In this document: positions 23,661-35,420 of the stretch, in pieces
Position numbering within the stretch: position 1 is the first letter of the stretch
Layout of the letters: each line of letters begins with the position of its first letter
Origin: Aporrectodea caliginosa
Taxonomy: Eukaryota; Annelida; Clitellata; Crassiclitellata; Lumbricidae
NCBI GenBank assembly: GCA_020284085.1
Contig: JACEVL010000469.1
Span: 553,501 to 617,500, forward strand
Length of the DNA: 64,000 nucleotides
Reading direction: 5' to 3'
The notes under the pieces: generated by a model
The model's database searches: none
Told to the model about the DNA's origin: nothing
Seen by the model: the letters and a program-made list of their open reading frames with translations, nothing else
Made by a program: the position numbers and the translations under genes

Positions 23661-24228
23661 ACAGTTGACAAAAACAAGCACAGCATACAGGATTTAGGTG
23701 TTCAGAACAGGCAAGTCCCAGATCAAGGAAAAGAAACTAGCAGCATCTAGACAAACTTAATATTGGCATTTTAACTGTCCATGCACAATAAAACATACTA
23801 AATGCGTTCCATAATGGTACATGAATATGAGTATCTTAGTTTTCGAGGAAACAGACTAATTAAATATAAGAGTTTCATCAGATGCAAAGTGCAGTGAGCA
23901 CTAGGATTTTCGTCAAACCAGAAGACAAGTTTACAAGATCCTTCTGCAAGTTAAATCCACCCTCAGACGTCTTGTGGACCTTTGTTGATGGCAGGTACTG
24001 ACTGCTTGAGGTCGAGGTCATTCAGACTGCTTTTGTTCACGACTTTGAACTGACTCGACACATGGATTCCCTGAAAGAGTTAAAAGAATTTGCAAGTAAT
24101 CGTGACAGCTCCTTTATTGCCAATGCCTCAGATTTATCGGGCCTTTCAAAGGCTTTGAACATTCACAAAGTGTGATGACTAGCAGTGGTTCATTTGCCCA
24201 CAAGCTTCACATGACATTCACTGACAAC

Positions 24229-24535
24229 CAGTGGCGTAACCAGAGTCAAAACGGAACCCGGGCAGCAGACCAAATCAAAAAAATCAACATTAATCATAAT
24301 TTTAAGTTGGAAGAATTGTTAGACATGATTTTTATTTATTCGAAAGTGGCAAGTTAGCAAATATTATAACGTTGCTATAATTATAATAATTCACTGACCA
24401 TAGCATTCAACAATCTCAAAATTAAAATTTCTCAATTTCACGATTCAGGGTTGCGGGTATTGCATGCACAACCCGAGCAGAATTAAATGCAACCCGGGCA
24501 CTGCCCGTAATTGCCCGGGCGTGGTTACGCCACTG
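24229..24535. mobile_element. hAT-type MITE with perfect 8-bp target-site duplication
   Basis: 307 bp. Ends CAGTGGCGTAACC (24229) and GGTTACGCCACTG (to 24535) are perfect 13-bp inverted repeats, flanked on both sides by CTGACAAC (24221-24228 and 24536-24543). An 8-bp duplication and CA...TG ends are the hAT hallmark. No coding capacity. Confidence 0.93.
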
Positions 24536-25430
24536 CTGACAACAGAGATGTATATGGCACTAAGCATTTGGTTTCTCAGCTATATACATATGAAAATCAA
24601 ATGTCCAAGACAAACCTGTAATTTACATTCAACCAAAACATTTCTCAAGATAGTTCATTCATAACTGTATCCAATCAAGTCCATATGCACTGAAGTCCTA
24701 CTTAAGCCAGCCTCAGATTACAATTGATTATTATCTGACATTTGCAGCTGTGGCTGTAGGATAGGATTTGTGGATTTCTTGTCCAGATGACTCAGCAGCA
24801 CACGAATGAACCTTGTAAACAACTTCCCCTAGCATATAAACAGTTCTTCGCCTCATCTCCAGTTGACTTCACCCCAACCTCTGCCTTGCTGTACATGCTG
24901 ATCACCAGCCATGTCTTCTTTTCTTCTCTTCTCCCAATGGTCATTGACTTTGTCATTGTTCAACAATTCTTTGAACATGTATCAATCCAATGAAGACCAA
25001 CTTTAATCAAGATGTGAACTCCACGCATGACTCGACCTTTGTCCCGATCCAGTCACTCTTGCTCACAGTTATCAACACATTGAATTCATTAGTTTGATTT
25101 TACACTTCTTGCACTTCATGCGACTGCAGTACTCAAACTTGATGAACAATCGTCATTTCAGATTGAAGTCACTCAATAGGAACGTTACAAAAAATTCACT
25201 ATGATTTCACCTGGAACTAGATATGTTTTGCATTTCTAACAGATTGTCTCAACTGCTAAATGGATAGCGTGCAACTGAAACATCTTTAAAAAATTCACCT
25301 GCTCAGAACAAAACAATCGATGCCGACCTTTAATACGAAATTCCTTCAACCGAGTCCTAGCTCCTCAAGTTGATGCAGGATATGGTCAGCAGTTTTCCTC
25401 ATAGCCTAACTCAATATTGTTATGCCTTAA

Positions 25431-25492
25431 CCCTTTAACGACGAGTATGTACTAAAATGTATGGGAAACCAATGCAGCTTGTCGTTAAAGGG
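25431..25492. mobile_element. 62-bp TTAA-flanked MITE (piggyBac-like)
   Basis: Inverted ends CCCTTTAACGACGAG and CTTGTCGTTAAAGGG, flanked by TTAA on both sides (25427-25430, 25493-25496). TTAA targeting and CCC/GGG ends are typical of piggyBac. A degenerate relative lies at about 46160-46235. Confidence 0.8.
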
Positions 25493-25822
25493 TTAAGATG
25501 CTGGGATTGCTGGTCTACACATTGATGTTGGTAATTAAATAACCAATTTTTAGAAATATATATATATTTACTTTATCATCTAATTACGAATAAAAAGGAG
25601 ATAATTAAACAAAGAATGTCTGCAGCAAATGGCCTATTTTGGATTCCCCTTCCTTGTCACATTCATCCGCATTTGGCATTACCTTCCCTCTATCCCTCTT
25701 ACAAACATATACACTACAACAGGCCTAAATTAGGTTATCCAGCTGGCCTTGAAGGTCCAATTGTGCTACTGGGTGGGGAAATAACTGCAGCATCCAGCAA
25801 AGGGACCATCCATAAACTTTCC

Positions 25823-26110
25823 TTAAGTATCTTGTGCCCTCATATGCATGGACTTGTAGCCTAATACATATTGCATAGCATCACAGTATGTGTTCAGTAA
25901 TGGTCCATTTATTGTCAAGTTAATGATACTAACTGTCAGTGCAGCCACAAAAACTCCCAGAAATGCTCCAGCAAGGACGTCACTCCAGTGATGCTTGTAG
26001 TCGCTTACACGAGAAAGACACACATAGATTGCAACGTAGATGAGAACACCCTGGAGAAAATGCCTAAGCAGCTTGCTGCCTTTCCAAGTCATCCGTGACT
26101 GCAGATACAA
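25823..26110 (-). CDS. PLPP B exon 5 (catalytic motif C3, last coding exon)
   Basis: Acceptor TTTTTTTGTCTAG. Encodes [11 protein letters not shown], the C3 motif [12 protein letters not shown], the last membrane helix and a tail of about 30 residues to TAA. Confidence 0.92.
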   Translation of the reverse strand: MYLQSRMTWKGSKLLRHFLQGVLIYVAIYVCLSRVSDYKHHWSDVLAGAFLGVFVAALTVSIINLTINGPLLNTYCDAMQYVLGYKSMHMRAQDT

Positions 26111-29100
26111 CTAGACAAAAAAATCAATTATATTTGATGCAAATATCATGCACTGCATGTTAAGTGTTTGTAGCTAAAGCTGGATTCTTGAGTACTTTGT
26201 AAGAATCACCCAAAATCACTAAATGCTGATGTATGTATGCACAACAGCTTGTTAACACAAGTCACCATATTTGTGACATTATTTGATTATCCTGCACTTC
26301 AGCTGGGCAATAGCGGGTTACATTATGTATCGCACAAAGCAAACGGCATCAAAATCGGATTACTACTTTGCAAATTATGGCAAATTAACAGGCAACTTGA
26401 ATGCAAGGCACCGAACATACCCCCACACCTCCGCCTATTTCAGCTTCAGCTCAATATCTAGGAAGCGACAAGTGACGGGTTTTGACCCCTGGCGTCACAT
26501 TTGACATAGATCTCAACAATATCCATATGCAATCAATAGCCCAATATATTTTCACAGCCATTCTAAATTCTCTTATTAACACAACTGAATATAAAGCACT
26601 TTGAATATACTCAGCATGTGTGACCAAGATGGCCACACATTTCTCTAGCATGTTGTTTTGATTAAATTGTTGATCACATGCAAATTCTGCTCAGTAATAT
26701 TGATTCATTTCGACTTCTAATGTGACTTAATATGCGTTCGTGGAGTTATCTCTCTATCATCGTCGATACCGAGAGTTGTGGACAGTGTTCAGATGTTTGC
26801 CATCAAAATCTTATGCACCAAAAGGTCCAACAGCGGACTCGACCAGTCTGAGGGTTTCAGGTTAGTAGCTGGACATTGTCAAGCCCCATTTGGAAAGGCC
26901 TGACTGAACTACGTGAACATCCAGTTAAAGGTATAAATTTAGCGATACTTCAAAGCCTTGTTTCAAAAATTATCAGTATGTTAATTTCTGATTCCCTGAA
27001 ATTTCTCTTTACTCACCACAATAAAGACAGCAACATATGTTGCAAAAGAAGAATGGCCGGATGGAAAAGACATTCTACAAGACAAAATCAGAAACAAACA
27101 ATGATCTCAGGTACAGAAATTTTAAGGTAATGTTATTAAACATAATTTTCATTTAACTAAATGAATCATCATTGCAAATTATGGACTTGTAGTTCATGAA
27201 GGATGTAATTACACGTTATGCAAATTATGAAATTGTAGTTCATGAAGGATGTAATTACACGTTATGCAAATTATGAAATTGTAGTTCATGAAGGATGTAA
27301 TTACACGTTATGCAAATTATGAAATTGTAGTTCATGAAGGATGTAATTACACGTATGACATACACTTAATATTAAACAGGATCTTTGTGAAGTAAACAGA
27401 CGAGATCAGATGCTCCTCACAAACACTTTAAAAGGATCACTCGAATCAGGACTAAAGCAGTGAAACGACAAAAGACCTTTTCAATCCCATCATTTACATT
27501 AGTACTTGTTAACTAATCCCAAAAATCAAGGGCTGAGTAGACACCTGGTGACATGGTACTCCAAGGACAGTCACCTTTCCAAATACTAACCAGGTTCAAA
27601 ATTTTCTGACTTTACTGAACCTGCCCTCAACTTATGCCCAGCAACAAGCATCCATTTTTAAAATGACTTTCACTTAAGAGATGGGATGAAATGAGAGAAA
27701 AGTGGACTGGACTGACAAAGCTTCGGTCAATCTGCAGCTTGAAATCTGCATTTTGCTCTCGACTTCAACGGAGATATTTTCCATAAATTTCTTCACCACA
27801 TGTGGAGCAGTTATCTGGTCCAATGTGTTTTTCATCACCAATCACCTTTTATTATAGCTAAACAAATGTGGTAACCAGACGACTTTAAACACAAAGTTTT
27901 GAATGTTTAGAGACATCAGTAAATATAAAGATGAAGAGAATAACCTCTGACCTGGCATCTTTCAGTTTTGCAATAGCTTTTGTATTATTTTCAACTTTGC
28001 AAACATCATCTTCTATGTAAGCTAAGATTGCATTTGATGGATTTCCAATACTGCAGTTGAGTGCTGCAAAGTCCGGATTGCAGACGGAGAGAAAATGTGG
28101 ACGCAGACGGCCAATTGAGTATTTGCCAATGTTTGTGATTGTCTGCTGAACAGCATATCCAAACAGGAAGATCCCAAACACCTTGTAGACCATCACAAAG
28201 TAGCTTGGCATCGAACAGGAACTTGTCAATCTGTAAGAAGGTGGTGGATTGTCTGACCGTGTCATCAGGTAATAATGGATTCCTTCACTAACGGCAAACT
28301 GAAAATATTACAATAGTGGTTTTATAATTTCATCATTTTCAGTTGAAATAGAATGTGGAATCTTGTGCATTAATCCAGCTGCTAAATAGGCACCAATTTC
28401 TGTAGATGCAGAATAATCGTAGTACATTTATTATGCACCTTCATGGATACCAATCCAATCAACAATAATATTTCATCGTTAACAAACAATTTTAGTAATA
28501 AATTACAGAACTGGTAATAAGCATAACAGGTGACATGGCACAACAAATCAGAAGAGTCTAAACTCTAACTTCTGTTTATTATTGTCTGAACAATGAAACT
28601 GTTTCTTTAACAGCAAAAATTTAAAAATTTGAATTATATTGAGTCTGCATACGAATCACTGCCATACCACAACAAAAGACAGAATGAATCCGACAGCAGT
28701 GAGTGCTGTATTTGTCACTGTATTGTTCTTATAGGGATACATGATGCTTTCGTCATTGCAGAAGAACCCACGGTGGTATGGCTTAGCCACTGCCTGGAGA
28801 ATGATCCATGGAAGGAATACTGAAAACAAATCAAAATAACACCTAATTAATAGCATTAAATAATACCATTGAAAACAATATGTACCTTATAGCACTTCTA
28901 CAGAGATGCACGTCAACTTTTTTTATTTATTTCATTTGACAGATTGATTTCTAACCTCAATGCATTATCTGCAAAATACAGGGAAGAGAATCCATATTTG
29001 ATATAGTACTCTGGATATGAAATTGGTCATCTTTGTTAGGAAGGGAAAACCATGGGATCGAGGGCGAACACCATCATACGTATCAAAGCGTTCCAGTGTT

Positions 29101-29262
29101 CATAATGTATTTACAATTGAAACCTCTCCTTGTTCAGTTTCAATCTGCTCATGGCAGCTTAAATATTGATGAAGGACTTATAAGCTCACCTCCTTGACGG
29201 AGGTTAAAGACCTCCGTACAGGCCAAGTACAGGAATTCTACAGAGTAGACACCTAGTGAAAC
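25823..29262 (-). CDS. Phospholipid phosphatase (PLPP/LPP family), paralogue B, at least 5 coding exons
   Basis: Second lipid phosphate phosphatase, same strand as paralogue A and about 17 kb from it. Coding exons in transcript order: 29262-29190 (provisional), 28819-28668, 28298-27952, 27074-27017, 26110-25823, with consistent phases and 305 visible residues to the TAA at 25823. Motifs: C1 [12 protein letters not shown]2 PSGH in the 58-nt exon, C3 [12 protein letters not shown]. The [17 protein letters not shown] loop (here [12 protein letters not shown]) and an NCS sequon are as in vertebrate PLPP1-3. Exon 3 is longer than in A because of an insertion between C1 and C2. The start codon exon was not found. 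The closer match of its motifs to vertebrate PLPPs suggests this is the more conserved copy. Confidence 0.9.
26283..26512 (+). mobile_element. Fragment of the TGTGACGCCAG TIR family
   Basis: Matches the inverse of 48663-48870, including the end GACGGGTTTTGACCCCTGGC before GTCACA. Only one end is present. Confidence 0.7.
27017..27074 (-). CDS. PLPP B exon 4 (catalytic motif C2, microexon-sized)
   Basis: 58 nt, too short to stand out as an open frame. Acceptor GTCTTGTAG, donor GTGAGT. Encodes [20 protein letters not shown] after joining the AG of exon 3. Found by searching for the missing PSGH motif between C1 and C3. Confidence 0.92.
27174..27355. repeat. 46-bp tandem repeat, 4 copies
   Basis: Unit GCAAATTATGAAATTGTAGT followed by TCATGAAGGATGTAATTACA and CGTTAT, nearly identical copies. 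In a PLPP B intron. Confidence 0.95.
27952..28298 (-). CDS. PLPP B exon 3 (catalytic motif C1)
   Basis: 347 nt, acceptor ATATTTTCAG, donor GTCAGA, phase 2 at the end. Encodes [17 protein letters not shown], the C1 motif [18 protein letters not shown] and an NCS sequon. Confidence 0.93.
28668..28819 (-). CDS. PLPP B exon 2
   Basis: 152 nt, acceptor TTTGTTTTCAG, donor GTG|GTATGG. Encodes [17 protein letters not shown], then [13 protein letters not shown] and a hydrophobic stretch. Same length and phase as the exon of paralogue A. Confidence 0.92.
29190..29262 (-). CDS. PLPP B candidate 5' coding exon
   Basis: 73 nt between a strong acceptor (TTTCTCTGTAG) and a strong donor (GAG|GTGAGC). Only one frame is open and it ends in phase 1, as exon 2 needs. 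The peptide begins [14 protein letters not shown]; phase-in 0 and phase-out 1 match exon 1 of paralogue A. A weaker donor (GTACGG) 33 nt earlier, also phase 1, would align better with the family. No ATG inside. Confidence 0.5.
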
Positions 29263-29562
29263 CTACAGAGAAATGAAAATGATTCAAACACGTAACAATA
29301 TCAAACACTACCTGTAAATCAATGAGATAGAATTTAAAAATTTACCACAGAAGACACTCAGAATATCGAGTATTAATTGTCCGACCCACTTCGGGAACGC
29401 CATCATTGCCGGATGTATAGTCACGGAATGACAAACCACCGTCAAATACCAAAGATGGTCCACATCTGACTAAACGCTATTATTATAAGCCAAAGAAATA
29501 ACACGATAAAAATAGAAATTCTACCATGCGTAACCATAGATACGTGCATTACATAGATATGT

Positions 29563-30185
29563 AATCGAAATCGTAATCTCCAAACCTCTAAAGCGCCACT
29601 CGAAAGCCAAGCGCAGGGCACCAGCTTATTCACGAGCGCTGCGTCTAGTCAGAAGGGTTGTCCGAGAGAGCAGTCCGAAGGAGGTCCGACCGTCCGAGTC
29701 CGGTTTCCAGAGGATCAGATCTCGAGGGGTCAGATCGAGTATATATTATAATATATAGAAATTATTATACCGGTAGCTGCTAATTAAGTTGGATATCTCG
29801 ATCGATCCTAAACATCTCAGCGCAACACAATATAATAGCCTACTAACGTCAGAGCGACTAGCTTAATCATAATTAGCCTATGTGGGCGCTACATCAGCCC
29901 AAATCCTCTATAGCGAGGCTGCATGGTTTGTCTGTTCTGGTGCCAGATCAGAATCCGAGGGTACAGCATGCCGAGCATGGTGCTACAGTTGAAATCGTTG
30001 ATGATGGTGGTCGTGTGGTGGTGCGCAGAAGTGGAATCAGAATAGGATGGCTGAAGAGGTGGGTTTTAGTCGTGAGTGGAAGGAAGCAGCGAAGCGGGGG
30101 GGGGGTGAAATTAATTAACAGGCGAGATAGGAGGATGAAACTTTTGGGAGTTCATTCCATAGAGCGACCGGAAATGCCCAACACG
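29563..30185 (+). repeat. GC-rich dispersed repeat, copy 1
   Basis: CGTAATCTCCAAACCTCTAA, CAAGCGCAGGGCACCAGCTT and GTCCGAGTCCGGTTTCCAGA match 35080-35215; a later part (GCTGAAGAGGTGGGTTTTAG, 30049) matches the motif near 35285. About 150 bp near 29730-29880 may be inserted. Family not identified. Confidence 0.6.
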
Positions 30186-30199
30186 ATATAAGTCTTTTT

Positions 30200-31530
30200 A
30201 TTTCCAAAAATTGTCCATGCGTGGCATGCATAATTGCATATTCTCCCTGACAGGTACACGTCTATTATACGAATTTTCTAAGAACTGAGGAAGTGTTGTT
30301 AACTTAATTTTCTTAGCTTCATTATAATTATGAAGACTGATAGCCAGTCGCCCAGTCCTGTCTCTGTCTCTTTACAATGTCTATTTCACTGAAGCCTATG
30401 ATCATGTAAGTTCCGTTTACTACAATTTTATTCGCTAGAATTCGCTAGTGGCACATGAAGAAGAAGAAAAGAGCATTCACGATTGAGCTAACTTGAGAGG
30501 CAACCATGGCTATAAAGTCGTATAACGACTTCATTTTCTTAGCCTCGGCATATAAGGGCGGATGGCTGCAGTCTTCTCCCTCGCCGTCTCGTCTTAATTC
30601 CCACTCGTTAGGCCTATAGGCTAGTTGAGTTTGCTAGGGATGTAGTCGGATCAGAATTAAATTCTGAACCAAATTTCTGCCCTAAGGCTTGCCGAGGTTT
30701 GAACTCCAGACCTAGGCTATCGCTTGACATTCCAGCACGCTATAGTATAACCACTAATCTATCTTGTGGTAATTAATTCACCTTAATTCTGCTTGGTGTA
30801 GCCTATCCTACATGCTATAGCCACTAGTTACGCTTTATCTAGGGCTAGGCTATTCTAGCTGTGCCACTAGGCCTAGACTATATCGCACAACTCCATCCTA
30901 ATAGTAAAGTAGGTCTATTTGGATCTCCGATAATTATATAAGAGCGTACGTTAATTCTCTCAAAGTATTCCATGAAGATCATACGTTAGCCTATATACTA
31001 GACTCTGCATTTGAGCTAACGTCACAACCTCAATTGATTCTATAATTAGGCCTATACCGATTCCCAATTAGACTTGATCGCGTCCTCCGAATCTTGTAAT
31101 CTACAGTTTTACCATTATCTTTGATTTAACGATAATTGTGTAGGCCTAGGTATTATTTTCATCGTTCAGTGGCGCTCGTGGACGCATAGTCTGCGTAACA
31201 CATTAGACTTATGGTATAGCATAGTCACATGACTGTGTTATCAGTAAATAATGTCATCTGGGGGAATTTTAGCCGATCCCAAGAGAGTACAGCAAATATT
31301 TTCGGACTAATCAGGTAATCAATCAATCAATTTTCATTTATCAAAAATTAGCTGACAAGTACGCAACTTATGCATTGGATGTTTGAAGATTAGATTGAGG
31401 CAATGTTTAGATAAATTTATCGTTTTAGTGTTCAAAATAATTATTTTATAATTTATATAGGAGTATACATGGCATTTTAGCCTAATACCAATGTCCGCGG
31501 AAACTCATCGATACCGTACACCTTCTATTC
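30200..31530. other. No gene recognised
   Basis: Many TAGGCCTA-like palindromes (30608, 30866, 31043, 31142). No long frame. Confidence 0.4.
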
Positions 31531-31544
31531 TATTTAGGCCTACG

Positions 31545-32766
31545 CAGGGGTGGACTGGGGAGTTCAAGCGGCCCGGGAAAAAAACAAAAAGCGGCCCTAA
31601 CTTCATGACTTTTATTTTCTTTGTGCATTTTTCATGCATACCCGAGGGCCAGTGACCTCCAAAGTCATGGGTCACTTTACAAATTACATTATGCAATAAC
31701 AAAAAACGATAAATCGCATATATAATTTATAATTATATATAAAATATTAAGAATGCGTCAACTCAAGTTATAAATCCAGGAATTCATTCCCGTTGTGAAT
31801 GAGTTCATATCGTCAGTCTTGCCATATGCTAAGCATACTGTGCAAAACAATGCTTTAGATTCTTTACAGTATGACACCCAATTCCTATTGATACCATTGC
31901 TTCTGAAAAATACCCGATACGCATTTGTAAATGGTAGATCAGTTTCACTCACACTAGGTTGTATTGGGTGAAATTTAAAAAACGATTGTAAAGTATTCTG
32001 TCGAGGACGTTTGAAATAGTAACTGGTGTTTTTATCATCGATAACTGAAGTTTCTGTCACTTCTTCTGAACTATCATTCTCGGCATTTAGATCTGCCACT
32101 GCCAGCGTTGTGTTGTCAGTTAACTCCGACGGCTCCGTAACATTTTCTAAATGTAAGGTGGGAATAAAGTTTGTTGGCACGACTGATTGGACCGAATGCT
32201 GATTGTTTTCATCGTTTCGATTTGTGTCGGGTTGTTTACTTGCAGAAGGTGTTTGTTGAGAGCTGGTGTCTTCAGTTTGAATTGGAGTGGCTTTAAATAA
32301 ATCGACTAGATTTCGGCATTTAGCTCCATCTTTACCAAGAATCTTTAGTTTCTTATCTCTTACTTTCTCCGCACCACCTTTACATTTACGTTTCGGATTT
32401 ATATCACTCATAACCGTAACATATCTTATTTAATTAATATTACTTATTACTAACTAACAAATTTAAAAGAAATTTTATCAAAACAAACTCAGTGGAAGAC
32501 GCCGGAAGTAGAATGGAAGATGTAAATTCTTATCTAACATGGCGGCCGCTGGCTGTACGGAGCACTGTAGGTAAGTAAGTATGCATTGCTCTTTTTCAGT
32601 TAATTTACAAACCGGTTAACCGAAACTAAAAACCGGTTAACCGATGCCGCAATTTTTTGTAAAAAAACCTGTATCATCTGTACTAAATTGATTAAATTAT
32701 TATATCACCGGTCCTGGCGGCCCACCGGGAATCTTCCCGGTGTCCCGGCGGCCCAGTCCACCCCTG
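31545..32766. mobile_element. hAT transposon, internally deleted, with 8-bp target-site duplication
   Basis: 1222 bp. Ends CAGGGGTGGACTGGG and CCCAGTCCACCCCTG are perfect 15-bp inverted repeats, flanked by GGCCTACG on both sides (31537-31544, 32767-32774). It carries the 5' part of a transposase on the minus strand. Low divergence of ends and duplication implies a recent insertion. Confidence 0.95.
31758..32411 (-). pseudogene. hAT transposase N-terminal fragment with TTF-type zinc finger
   Basis: 217 residues from ATG 32411. Basic start (NPKRKCKGGAEK), a polar middle, then AYRVFFRSNGINRNWVSY and CKESKALFCTVCLAYGK, the zinc-finger segment found in ZMYM1/TTF-type hAT transposases. It ends at GMNSWIYNLS, just where the next domain should begin; the DDE/RNase-H part and dimerisation domain are absent. 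The frame has no stop, so a short protein could still be made. Confidence 0.75.
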
Positions 32767-33500
32767 GGCCTACGCAAGAAGTATTTGTCAAGAATCCAAA
32801 TTCTATTTAAGCAAGAATTATTTTCATCAATCCAACTTCTACTTTAGCAAGAATCATTATAATCAAATCCAACTTCTATTTATAATTACCCTATTATATG
32901 GGCGAATAATTTAGAACGCTAAAAACCTGGCTTAGCCTTAGATGATAAAATTAATTACCCTGATTAATCGATAATATTGCTGTACTCTCCTGGGATCGGC
33001 GAAAATGCCATCGGGCGGGATTATTTGGGGATTTAACCGACATTTATTCAGTGGTTATAATTATGACAGTACCCAGAATAACCACCTCGCTGGAGGATGC
33101 GATTCCAATATGCCATTTTCGTTTCTACTTTAACTGAAGTAAGTAAATAATTGAATAACAGTTGCGTGCATCATTTATTTTAGCTAAGATTATCTTTTAT
33201 CCATACGTTTAATCTTATAATTTGGTTGTGATGACATGGTATCAGGTTGGCTGTAAGCCTGTAATATAATATGAACGCTCGCTTGTATTACGGCAGGCCC
33301 TACTTCGTATTGTCAGGGTGCTTTTCTGCAGTAATGACTGCACGTAGGCCTACACTGTTAAGGGACGGCTTTTAAGTTAGAAGACATATTCATTTGCACA
33401 TTCGAATTTTGGCAGTCTTATAGTAGGCTATTAAGGACCGGCAGTTTTGATATATTTGGGGGCGTGGCTTGAGAATGCTTCGTAAAATAGTCATGGATCA

Positions 33501-33501
33501 T

Positions 33502-33549
<48 letters not shown>

Positions 33550-33764
33550 TATAATCTTTTCTTTATTAAAGCGCCTGACAAACGCACTGCGCTGTACATT
33601 TTTACATGTTATGCAATTGAAATCTAAACTACTAACAGAACAGACAGCCTGCAATACACGGTGCTAATAGCAGCCTACAAAGCATATCCGCCCAACGGGG
33701 GCTCGAACTCGGTACCTCTCGCTCTCTGTGCCAGATGTTATCCAATGCGCTATCGGGCCCCCCC
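33501..33764 (-). repeat. tRNA-derived SINE, minus strand, with AAT tail
   Basis: Complement of the element at 36287-36532: A-box-like TAGCGCATTGG and B-box-like GTTCGAGCCCC (reading minus), body with CAGGCTGTCTGTTCTGTTAG, 3' end AATAAAG and an (ATT)16 tail. Confidence 0.85.
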
Positions 33765-35069
33765 GATACCAATACCAATTGGTTACATTAGAGAGAGTTT
33801 ATTCATAAAATCAAAATAGTGTATACTAAATGCTAAACATAGTCTGTTAAACCCAAGTTTACGTTTGGAAATTATTTTAATCTTGGAAACTCGTAGTTGA
33901 CCTTGGTAAATTATATGGTTAGAGCCATTTTTTTATCACTTATCATATAATTATGGTTAGAGCCATTTTCTTCCACATATTATGTATGGTTAGAGCTGGG
34001 ATTATTATTACCGAAGGGATATGAAGCAGGAACGTGTCAGCCAATCAGAGATCATCTTTTCTGAAACTTCGCGGGTGATGTATGTGGCCATCTATTTTTA
34101 TGTTACGCTGACATCTGGACACTCGCCAGGTCAGAACTTTCAACAGTGCAAACGTAAACAAAGCCAAATGCATCGTTCTCGACATTGTTTTCTTAGTCAT
34201 TTGCAAGATACATACATTGCAAGTTCTCTTTATGTAATTAAGTCACTTTCGTTTTGTTACGACAATCGTCCTCAAAACAAATGGGACTAAAACTAATTTA
34301 TCCTGCAAACGTCCCAGATGTAAAATCAGAGCTACAAACATAATCTAGGTCAATGACCCAAATTTTCATCGGCTTCATATCCGTAATAATAGTCCCAGGT
34401 TAGAGCCATTTCCTTGCTCTCATAATTATCACATGCTCTCAATTTAAAATGGAAGTTGGATTGATGACATAATTCTCTGCTTAAATAGAAGTTGGATTGA
34501 TGAAAAAGAAATCATTGCTTAAATAAAATACTCCATGTGTATTTTAAATCAGCCAATCACACCGCGCCAGCAGTATTTTGTTCCGACCAATGACAGCACG
34601 CCAAAAGATACCCTATGTTATACAAGATATATCCGAAACTGCCAGTCCCCGATACTATAAGATTGTCCAAATTTTAAATGAAAATGTTCATAATGAGACT
34701 CATAGCACAACATCATGCATGGGACAATAGTATCTTGCTTCCTTCCAAAGCTTCTTTCCTGTCTCAGTACTTTACTAAACCATAGTTTGCATCATCAAGT
34801 AGCTTCTGCCTTGCTGTTTGTTGGAGGTAACAGCTAAGAGAAATTTTGTTCTATGAGTTGTAATGCCAATGGTTATGTCGACTGCCATCAACGACAAACT
34901 ACTGGCTTCTCCTGTAGGTATTTCTTGATGACCTGGTTGATTACAGCACAGAGGAAATTGAGTCTGCTATTCTTACTTCCAGATTTTATGTACAGTACAT
35001 AATGCATTGAAAGCTACCATGTACATTTGGTGCCTAAACTGCTCGAAAAAACTTGCTGCATCATCTGTA

Positions 35070-35380
35070 ATCGTAATCGTAATCTCCAAACTTCTAAAGC
35101 CAAGCGCAGGGCACCAGCTTATTCACGAGCGCTGCGTCTAGTCAGAAGGGTTGTCCAAAAGAGTAGTCCGAGGGAGGTCCGAGTCCGGTTTCCAGAGGAT
35201 CAGAGGGGTCGGAGTAGCTGCTAAGGTGGGTGTCGTTTAGGTGGAGAGTTTGAAGGTACAGGATCAGTTGAGTCGGGGTAAGAGTTCTTGAAGAGGAGAG
35301 ACTTTAGTTTCGAGTGGAAAGCCTTGGCGGTGATGGATAGAGGAGCCTGATGCGGATGATGGTGGGTGATTGGAGATGAT
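35070..35380 (+). repeat. GC-rich dispersed repeat, copy 2
   Basis: Same family as 29563-30185, in the same orientation; a short inverted piece is at 46045-46100. Confidence 0.65.
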
Positions 35381-35420
35381 GGTCTGTTGTAATTTCTGAG
35401 TTGTAAGTTGTAAAGTATAT

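Noticed and set aside
27174..27355. CRISPR-like repeats
   Set aside because: The four 46-bp units are directly contiguous without unique spacers, and the genome is animal.
29880..30191. 103-codon plus-strand frame
   Set aside because: It overlaps the dispersed GC-rich repeat and shows no domain or splice partner.
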